DNA of 5,191 bases from DATMBL01 sp035559295. GTDB taxonomy: Bacteria; Desulfobacterota; Binatia; UBA9968. Positions 1-5,191 of this stretch are shown here, piece by piece. The notes under the pieces were generated by a model that had not been told where the DNA came from, did no database searches, and saw only the letters and a program-made list of their open reading frames with translations. The DNA lies in NCBI GenBank assembly GCA_035559295.1, contig DATMBL010000225.1, positions 1 through 5,191 of the forward strand, written 5' to 3'. Numbering within the stretch: position 1 is the first letter of the stretch; the number at the start of each line of letters is the position of its first letter. The position numbers were made by a program, and so were the translations under genes.

Positions 1-3000
1 CGTGGTCAATTCCCGATAGGCGCGCTCTCTTGCTCGGCGCTTTTGCTCTGATTCGCGGGTCGAGACGATGCGCGCGTATTCGTGAAACTCGCGGTGCAAG
101 CGTTTCACCTGCTCATGCCAGCGCAGCACCGTGCTTTCAAAATCTTCCGGAAAGGCCATTACGACCTCTCTCACCTTTTCGGTGCCGAAGATATCTTTCG
201 CCTTGGAGCCGATGTCGTCGCGGCGCAGCCGTAACGTCTCGAGTAGCTGCGCGTAGCGGTCTCGCCTCAGCACAGCCGGGTTCTGAAGATCTTCGAGCAA
301 ATCGCCCATGAGCCAGGAGAAATCTTCGTTCAGCTCCTCCAGCGCGAAGGAACGCACGTGACGCGCAACAATTTTATCGTTGGTCAGACGCACGATGGGG
401 GGCAAGAACTCGCCGCGCACGAGCCACGCCGGATCCTCGAAGCAATGCCGGTCATGGGATCCGGTGCCACAGAACGTGGTCACAAACCCGATGCGAAGAC
501 TTCTGCCCGCACGACCCGCGCGCTGAACGTAATTCGCGGGGGCGTGGGGCGCGTTGCGTAAGAGAACGCTGTAGAGGCTGCCGATATCGACACCGAGTTC
601 TAGCGTCGGACTGCACACCAGAGCCTCGATCTTTCCCTCCTTGAATTCCTGTTCGCGTTTGGCCCTGGTGTCCTGGTCGATCTGCGCGGTGTGCTCCAAC
701 GCTCGAAGCCGGCGCGGCCGGTCGGCAGTATAGAGTTGGACGTAGTAACTGTCGCGGTCGGCGGTACTCGGCTGAATATCGGCATCATGGCCGGAACACG
801 CCGTCGAGGCTAAGCAGACATCAGCGCGGTAAGGCCGCCAGATAGAACACTTCTGGCAGCGCCAGCCATTGTCCGTCTTCAGGAGCCGCACGACTCGTTT
901 GGCGATTTGCAGCGGCCGTTGGCCCCGCAGATGCCTGCGTACTTTTTCCGGCAGAACCGGAGGCGATTCCACTATCTCGTATTCGCGCAGCAAATCGACG
1001 ACGCGCCGTATCCATTCTTCGCCGATCACCAAGCCAAGACTGGCTTTGTCGCAGATAAGCCTGGCGATTCCACCTGTGGCGCCGCGCTCCGTGTCCTTCA
1101 CCAGCGGCTCGAGCTTGATGCCCGATACCGCCTTGCTGCGGAGCGCCTCGGGCCGATCCAACATAAAATAGACAGCGCCCCGCTCATGTTCCGCAATCGA
1201 GAGATTGTAAGGCTCGCCCGTAAGCCAACTCCACGGTGTCTTCTTCGGATCGAGAAAAGACTGGTAGAACTCGAAGGACACCGCGCGCTTGCGGCGCATA
1301 AAGTCGAGCATCGCGCGCACAAGCACCTTGCCTTTGTCGACATTTAAACTGACTCGGTGGCAGCACTCAACGAATCGGTTATCCGCGACGAGTTGGTCGA
1401 GAAACTCGTATTGAACCTCGACCAGCGAGAGGTTCTCGAGCGCGATCCGCTGCTGGGTTGCCCGGCAAAACTCGGCGGCAATTTCATATTCGAGAGTGCG
1501 CCGCCAGGATGCCTCTTCATCCCGGGTAAGATTGCGTTTCACAAGCCCGATTTTTTGAAAGATCTCGCGCACGCGGTTTGGCAAATCCTGCAGCGCGATG
1601 CCGACCCGGCCGGCTTCGTTGACCGCCGCCTCGACCGCGTGGCGAAGCGCGAATTGGCGGTGCCGGTCGCTCATGTAGCCGGCCTGGTGCGCGGCGTCCT
1701 GTCGATTGTCGGCAAAGATGAGAAGCTTCCGCTCGTTCTCAGGCACGCGGTCCAAATGATGAGTGCCGAGCACCGAAACGCTCGACGCCACGCCGGTGCG
1801 CAGCAAGGTCAGCACGTCGCCGCGCGTGTAGCGGCTGTTGCAAACCGGACAGGTCGTGCCGCGCCCCGTCAGGACATGCTGTTCGCTAAGATTCTCCTCG
1901 GGTACGCCGTCCGGTCGGGTGTCAAATACCCGACCCCGGACATGATCCACGTATTGCTTCTTTAGCCGCTTCTCCGCCGCTGTCTGCTGGCGTCGCCGCG
2001 GCCGCGGTTCGTCATCTTCGGAATCGTTATCTTGGTTTTCGTCGTCCGTATCACTTTGCTCCCCGACCAAATACGGCGTGATGAAGCGCGTGCCCTCGTC
2101 GCTTGCAAAATCATCGTTGGCGACGGTCTGCTCCGGCTGATCGGGATCGAAGCGAACTTTGACAAAGTCCTGGCCGCAGGTGCGGCACAAAACTGCCGGG
2201 CGCACGGCGCTGCCGCAGTGCCGGCAGGAATCGGACCCGTCGGTTGCGAGCTTGCGGCAGGCCGGGTTCATGCAAAGACCGACATCGTAGACGCCGTGAA
2301 AAAACGTGTGCAGCTTCGGTCGAAGAAACGGCGGCTCTTTCTCATCTCCGTAACTGCCGAGAAGCAGATAGGCTTCGACGAGCCGAACGATCGACTCGGT
2401 CGATGCGTTACGGCACGCCAACAATTTTTCGCGGAGCGCTGCCGCGATTTCCACCAACGTTCGCGGAGACTCAGCCGCAGCCATCAGCGCATTGATGAAG
2501 AGATTTCCGGAAAACAAATCCTGCAACTTCCGGTGCGTCGAGGCGCGGTCAGGCGCTTTGCGTCCGCAGACTTTCTCCGCCAGCCGCACCAGGCCGGGCT
2601 CGTCCAGTTGGGTAAAATACTTAAGCTCCTGCTCCGAAAGTTCGACGAACGGCGGTTCATAGCTCGACCGCGGAGCGGGTCTTTGGCGGTAGCGCTCGCC
2701 GATGATGTCGCCAGGCTCGAACGGCTCGTCGAAGAGATCGGTCGCAAAGCGCGCCAGCGCCGTATCTCCGCCCGCATCCTGCGAAACCGTAGCCGAGGTG
2801 CCGATTGCTCGGATCGAGCCTTTTTTCAGACCGCAGCGGGCTTTGAGTCTTCTGAGCAAGCATGCAAGCTCGGTCGCGAGCGCGCCCCGATAGCTGTGAA
2901 TCTCGTCGAGGACGACATAGCGGAGCGCAGAACTGAACAGGGGCCGGTCGGCCTTCCGCACCAGGAGGAATTCAAGTTGCTTGTAGTTTGTCAGCAGCAC

Positions 3001-3618
3001 ATCGGGCGGGTTGCGCCGTATATCTTCGCGTCGAGTGAGTTCATGGCCGGAAAGAGGTTCGCCGATAGTCGGCGCCACGGTTTCGCTTTCGCCCGTATAG
3101 AGCGCAAACGTGATGCCCGTCTTCGAATCGCGAATCAGATCGCGCAAGCGCAGCAACTGATCGTTTGCCAGCGCGTTCATCGGGTAAAGCAGAATCGCTT
3201 TTGTCCCCTGAACGCCCTCCTCCTTCAGTCGGAGCACGCCCGAGAGGACGGGCAAGAGAAACGCTTCGGTCTTGCCGCTGCCGGTACCGGTCTTAACGAT
3301 CACATTTCGCCCTGCCTCGACCGCGCGGAGCGCGTCTTCTTGGTGCGCGTACAACGACGAATCACCGAAAGGCCAGTTCAAGTCGGCAAGCTTGGCATGT
3401 CCGCATCCCGAAGCGATTATCTGCGAAAGCGTTCGCCCCTCGGCAAAATCCCGCGCGAGCGTCACGTACGGCCCTTTGACCAGGACCTCCGCCCGATCGA
3501 CGTGTCCTTCGAACTGCTCGCGCAGCGCCGGATCCGCGAGGCGATAGGAGCTTTTGATGAAGCTCCGGTACTGCTCGATCAGGTGCCGCACGCTTTCAAT
3601 GACGGAAAAGCGGGTCAT
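1..3618 (-). CDS. Large DExH-box superfamily 2 helicase, YprA/MrfA (COG1205)-like, defence-type (3' end missing)
   Basis: The frame is open for 1206 codons from the ATG at 3618 to the left edge, with no stop. Domain 1 (about residues 85-300) has a Q-motif-like YAHQEDAL (Q93), Walker A GTGSGKTE (111-118), Ia LYPMNALANDQ (145-155), Ib LLTNYKQLEFLL (208-219), Walker B DEIH followed by SYRG (238-245), and motif III GTSAT (273-277). DE-I/V-H-x-YRG is characteristic of YprA/MrfA-type helicases. Residues 449-481 hold cysteines 449, 454, 465, 468, 478 and 481; an acidic, low-complexity linker (521-537) follows, then C590/C593. Domain 2 starts with LLIFADNRQDAAHQAG (632-647), is interrupted by ~350 residues with another cysteine group (921, 924, 935, 941), and resumes with TLELGVDIG (motif V, 1005-1013) and YVQRAGRAGR (motif VI, 1030-1039). 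The last ~60 visible residues are charged and helical. Relatives include MrfA, DISARM DrmA and Druantia DruE; the DUF1998 module often linked to them is not visible and may lie beyond the edge. ATP-driven translocation on nucleic acid is inferred from intact motifs; the specific system is unassigned. Confidence 0.93.
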   Translation of the reverse strand, partial: MTRFSVIESVRHLIEQYRSFIKSSYRLADPALREQFEGHVDRAEVLVKGPYVTLARDFAEGRTLSQIIASGCGHAKLADLNWPFGDSSLYAHQEDALRAVEAGRNVIVKTGTGSGKTEAFLLPVLSGVLRLKEEGVQGTKAILLYPMNALANDQLLRLRDLIRDSKTGITFALYTGESETVAPTIGEPLSGHELTRREDIRRNPPDVLLTNYKQLEFLLVRKADRPLFSSALRYVVLDEIHSYRGALATELACLLRRLKARCGLKKGSIRAIGTSATVSQDAGGDTALARFATDLFDEPFEPGDIIGERYRQRPAPRSSYEPPFVELSEQELKYFTQLDEPGLVRLAEKVCGRKAPDRASTHRKLQDLFSGNLFINALMAAAESPRTLVEIAAALREKLLACRNASTESIVRLVEAYLLLGSYGDEKEPPFLRPKLHTFFHGVYDVGLCMNPACRKLATDGSDSCRHCGSAVRPAVLCRTCGQDFVKVRFDPDQPEQTVANDDFASDEGTRFITPYLVGEQSDTDDENQDNDSEDDEPRPRRRQQTAAEKRLKKQYVDHVRGRVFDTRPDGVPEENLSEQHVLTGRGTTCPVCNSRYTRGDVLTLLRTGVASSVSVLGTHHLDRVPENERKLLIFADNRQDAAHQAGYMSDRHRQFALRHAVEAAVNEAGRVGIALQDLPNRVREIFQKIGLVKRNLTRDEEASWRRTLEYEIAAEFCRATQQRIALENLSLVEVQYEFLDQLVADNRFVECCHRVSLNVDKGKVLVRAMLDFMRRKRAVSFEFYQSFLDPKKTPWSWLTGEPYNLSIAEHERGAVYFMLDRPEALRSKAVSGIKLEPLVKDTERGATGGIARLICDKASLGLVIGEEWIRRVVDLLREYEIVESPPVLPEKVRRHLRGQRPLQIAKRVVRLLKTDNGWRCQKCSIWRPYRADVCLASTACSGHDADIQPSTADRDSYYVQLYTADRPRRLRALEHTAQIDQDTRAKREQEFKEGKIEALVCSPTLELGVDIGSLYSVLLRNAPHAPANYVQRAGRAGRSLRIGFVTTFCGTGSHDRHCFEDPAWLVRGEFLPPIVRLTNDKIVARHVRSFALEELNEDFSWLMGDLLEDLQNPAVLRRDRYAQLLETLRLRRDDIGSKAKDIFGTEKVREVVMAFPEDFESTVLRWHEQVKRLHREFHEYARIVSTRESEQKRRARERAYRELTT
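1913..1935. repeat. Perfect 8-bp inverted repeat inside the helicase gene
   Basis: GGTCGGGT (1913-1920) and ACCCGACC (1928-1935) are exact reverse complements separated by seven bases (gtcaaat). The repeat lies in codons 562-569 of the helicase, between the acidic linker and the C590/C593 pair. It could form a GC-rich hairpin in mRNA or single-stranded DNA. No run of T follows on either strand, so it is not an intrinsic terminator, and a role is not established. Confidence 0.5.
3615..3618 (-). other. ATGA stop-start overlap coupling the PIN and helicase genes
   Basis: The minus strand reads ATGA here: the ATG begins the helicase and the TGA ends the PIN gene. Such four-base overlaps usually indicate translational coupling by a terminating ribosome and favour co-production of the two proteins. 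This junction also fixes the helicase start. Confidence 0.9.
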
Positions 3619-4118
3619 TTGAGCCCTCGGTCCAGCTTATAAGTCGTCCGTACCTCGCTTAACCATGGGTCCGTGAAATGGTACTTGAGCTGGGGCCTTG
3701 GTCCCGCCGCGCGCGCCATGCCGCTGAGCGAAACGAACCGCTCTTCCAGACCGAGTTCCAGAGCCGCGTTAACCGCAGCCCGGTCGGCACAGCTCGCGAG
3801 CCAGGCGTCGGATCGTACGAGGGCATGCGCAAGCAGGTCGAATTCTCCCGCATCGAGCGTATCCGGGTCGGCAAGGCGCGCGGCGAGATCTGCACGCTCG
3901 GCGGTGGACACGCGGTGCCGCTCGCGGATGCCCCTGTTGAGTTGGGCTGCATCAACGGTCACGTACCCCGGCCGCAGCGGATCGCCTGTCAGCGCTTCTT
4001 CGCAACACGCTGCGACAGTCTGGATCGAAAAATGGGTGGTTATGGCGTTCCAGCAACGGGTACGGAAAGCTTCAATAATGACGTTGGTATCCACCAGAAT
4101 CACCTGCCCGCGCTGCAC
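3615..4118 (-). CDS. PIN-domain ribonuclease-like protein, 167 aa
   Basis: A small soluble protein with no signal peptide or membrane segment. It opens with a hydrophobic strand ending in the PIN motif VDTNVIIEAF (D10). Candidate acidic metal ligands follow in the expected order: E40 or E41 (AACCEEAL), E92 or D94 (GEFDLLAHAL), and D112 (CADRAA) before an ELGLEERFVSL strand. PIN domains use three or four such acids to bind Mg/Mn and cut RNA or single-stranded DNA, as in VapC toxins. About 30 residues beyond the fold (KYHFTDPWLSEVRTTYKLDR) look like a family-specific tail. The GTG start is chosen because it has a GAGG seven bases upstream and gives a sensible N-terminus; a GTG five codons later is possible. 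No VapB-like antitoxin gene is present: the upstream neighbour is the HTH-peptidase nine bases away, and the downstream helicase overlaps by four bases. It is therefore more likely the nuclease of this operon than a standalone VapBC toxin. The PIN fold is likely; the substrate is unknown. Confidence 0.82.
   Translation of the reverse strand: MQRGQVILVDTNVIIEAFRTRCWNAITTHFSIQTVAACCEEALTGDPLRPGYVTVDAAQLNRGIRERHRVSTAERADLAARLADPDTLDAGEFDLLAHALVRSDAWLASCADRAAVNAALELGLEERFVSLSGMARAAGPRPQLKYHFTDPWLSEVRTTYKLDRGLK
3624..3628 (-). promoter_or_regulatory. Ribosome binding site of the helicase gene
   Basis: The minus strand reads GAGGG five bases before the helicase ATG, inside the last codons of the PIN gene. 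It supports the ATG at 3618 as the start and adds to the coupling given by the ATGA overlap. Confidence 0.6.
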
Positions 4119-4125
4119 GCTGCGG

Positions 4126-4129
4126 CCTC
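4126..4129 (-). promoter_or_regulatory. Ribosome binding site of the PIN gene
   Basis: The minus strand reads GAGG seven bases before the GTG start at 4118. It overlaps the TGA stop of the upstream HTH-peptidase gene, so terminating ribosomes would be placed close to the PIN start. This is the main reason for choosing this GTG over the one five codons downstream. Confidence 0.55.
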
Positions 4130-5191
4130 ACAGATCGAAGGGAGCGGGGAGTTGATAGTCGCGGAAAAGCTGCTCGAGGCCATCAATTGGGAGTTCGAGA
4201 AGTCTGGCGGCGCGTCGGACCGACAGTTGGCCCTTCGCGAGTGCAAGGTGCAGACGTCTCACAAATGTTTCCCCAAAGAGGCGTGGCGTTTGTTGCTCCT
4301 CCTTGGGCCGCCCGTTCGCTGTCAATTTCGTTTCGCTGATGTCGAGGAGGTCCGCTTTAGTGAGCCAACCGAGATTGGTAAGCCGCCATTTGAGCGCCTT
4401 GGCGCTCACGAGGAATTCGGACGCGGTCCTGTTCATCCAGTTGTGAATGTCCTGATCGTTCCGAGCCTGCCACAAAGGTCCAAGAGTGCGCTCCGGCATG
4501 AGCAGCGCCGCTGCGAAATTATCAGCAAGCTGTTCTACACGCTTATGTCGTCCCTTCCCTCGGTGATTACTGTCAGTCAGCTCTTTGTGTTCGGGCGGCA
4601 TTTGCTCCCAGGTGAGCAGGTGAAACGCCTCATGCGCTAGATCGTAATTACGCCGGCCCTCCGGCTCGCGGCGATTGATCAGAATAGTGTTCAAGCCCGG
4701 AAGTTGGCAGGCGGCACCCGAGATTCCTTTCGGCGCATCGACGTAGAGCACGAGCGCTCCCATGTTGGTCTCGATGGCGCGCTCGAGGGCAAGTGCCGGT
4801 TTATCGCCAAGGTTCCATTCCATGCCGAGGGCTTCGCCTGCCATCGCGGCTTCCTCGAACGAGCTGCGTTCGTTGAGCGCAAGCTGTGGTCGAAGAACCG
4901 TGGTCTTGACGCCCTGGATCTCGCCGAGCCGGCGATAGGTAGCAACCCAGCGCCCGGCACGCTCCTCGAACTCGGTCAGAAGATTCTCTGTCGTATCTCT
5001 CGCCGCTCTCCAGGAGAAATTGCCTTCGCCTACCAGGCGAAACCCGTCCGTGAAAAAATCTATGTCAACCTTCAGCGCCTCAGCGGCGCGCACCAACTCC
5101 TCTGCTGTCACCTTCCTTTGACCTGCTTCAATTGCAGCCAGCGTCTGGCGATCCTTGAAGCCGAGGCGCTCCGATAACTGCGCCTGCGTCA
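4128..5191 (-). CDS. XRE helix-turn-helix / ImmA-IrrE family zinc metallopeptidase fusion (5' end missing)
   Basis: This gene enters from the right edge; complete codons begin at 5189 and 353 residues are visible before the TGA. The first ~45 residues are the greater part of an XRE-type DNA-binding domain (TQAQLSERLG, then LAAIEAGQRKV, then ELVRAAEALKV). A GTG at 5111 falls inside this domain, so it is not the start; probably only a few residues are missing. The peptidase domain follows: INRREPEGRRNYDLAHEAFH carries HExxH (H186, E187, H190 in visible numbering, bases 4620-4634), and VEQLADNFAAALLMP supplies the expected third zinc ligand E219 and the family signature FAAxLLMP. The C-terminus (GQLSVRRAARLLELPIDGL) resembles the helical tail of COG2856 proteins. 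Known relatives such as ImmA and IrrE/PprI cleave partner repressors (ImmR, DdrO). Here the HTH and protease are one chain, so autoregulation or stress-triggered derepression of the operon is inferred. The domain call is firm; the target is unknown. Confidence 0.93.
   Translation of the reverse strand, partial: TQAQLSERLGFKDRQTLAAIEAGQRKVTAEELVRAAEALKVDIDFFTDGFRLVGEGNFSWRAARDTTENLLTEFEERAGRWVATYRRLGEIQGVKTTVLRPQLALNERSSFEEAAMAGEALGMEWNLGDKPALALERAIETNMGALVLYVDAPKGISGAACQLPGLNTILINRREPEGRRNYDLAHEAFHLLTWEQMPPEHKELTDSNHRGKGRHKRVEQLADNFAAALLMPERTLGPLWQARNDQDIHNWMNRTASEFLVSAKALKWRLTNLGWLTKADLLDISETKLTANGRPKEEQQTPRLFGETFVRRLHLALAKGQLSVRRAARLLELPIDGLEQLFRDYQLPAPFDL

Noticed and set aside
1913..1935. 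Inverted repeat as an intrinsic terminator
   Set aside because: It lies inside an uninterrupted coding frame and no T-rich run follows the stem on either strand.
1357..1965. A 202-codon plus-strand open frame
   Set aside because: It is antisense to the middle of the helicase, whose minus-strand frame is continuous there; the product resembles no family I know.
1..3618. Possibility that the helicase is a broken or frameshifted gene, because several medium minus-strand frames lie within it
   Set aside because: Translating from the ATG at 3618 gives exactly 1206 codons to the edge without a stop, with motifs I to VI in order; the shorter minus-strand frames are out of frame with it.
1..3618. 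SNF2, RecQ or Lhr family helicase
   Set aside because: The DEIH-SYRG signature, the cysteine-rich region after domain 1 and the interrupted domain 2 fit the YprA/MrfA-like group better than any of these.
2032..3642. A 536-codon open frame on the plus strand opposite the helicase
   Set aside because: It is antisense to the segment encoding Walker A, DEIH and GTSAT, has no recognisable domain, and is the kind of shadow frame that high-GC codon use creates.
3615..4118. Classical VapC toxin of a VapBC pair
   Set aside because: No small AbrB- or RHH-type antitoxin gene adjoins it; the neighbours are an HTH-peptidase and a large helicase, and the protein is longer than typical VapC with an added C-terminal tail.
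3678..4640. A 320-codon plus-strand open frame opposite the PIN and peptidase genes
   Set aside because: It spans two real genes with clear motifs on the other strand, shows no motif of its own and lacks a convincing ribosome binding site.
5109..5111. GTG as start of the HTH-peptidase gene
   Set aside because: The same frame continues upstream to the window edge and encodes the XRE helix-turn-helix; starting here would cut that domain in half.

Overview
The window is GC-rich and coding almost from edge to edge. Everything real is on the minus strand, so it reads from position 5191 down to 1 as a single tightly packed transcription unit of three genes. Two genes are cut by the window edges. 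The sequence does not identify the organism. High GC, GTG start use and gene packing fit a free-living, probably Gram-negative bacterium, but that is only an impression.

In transcription order: (1) 5191-4128, an XRE-type helix-turn-helix fused to an ImmA/IrrE (COG2856-type) zinc metallopeptidase, lacking only its first residues. (2) 4118-3615, a complete 167-residue PIN-domain ribonuclease-like protein that starts at GTG nine bases after the first gene. (3) 3618-1, a very large DExH-box superfamily 2 helicase of the YprA/MrfA type (COG1205-like). It overlaps the PIN gene by four bases (ATGA) and is still open after 1206 codons at the window edge. I followed the helicase frame codon by codon: 3618 bases give exactly 1206 residues, with no stop or frameshift and all main helicase motifs in order.

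A self-regulating HTH-protease, a small nuclease and a giant YprA-like helicase, with translational coupling at least between the last two, resemble an antiviral defence or DNA-damage module. Related helicases occur in DISARM (DrmA, with the DUF1998 protein DrmB) and Druantia (DruE), and MrfA works with the nuclease MrfB in B. subtilis DNA repair. This exact trio does not match a named system I can assign with confidence. A reasonable hypothesis is that the HTH-protease controls or senses, the helicase recognises and remodels nucleic acid, and the PIN protein cuts it. The missing downstream part, where a DUF1998 domain or partner gene would be expected, is the most informative piece to obtain.

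There is no intergenic stretch longer than 9 bases. I see no tRNA, rRNA, CRISPR array, insertion sequence, attachment site or terminator. The operon promoter must lie upstream of position 5191, outside the window.
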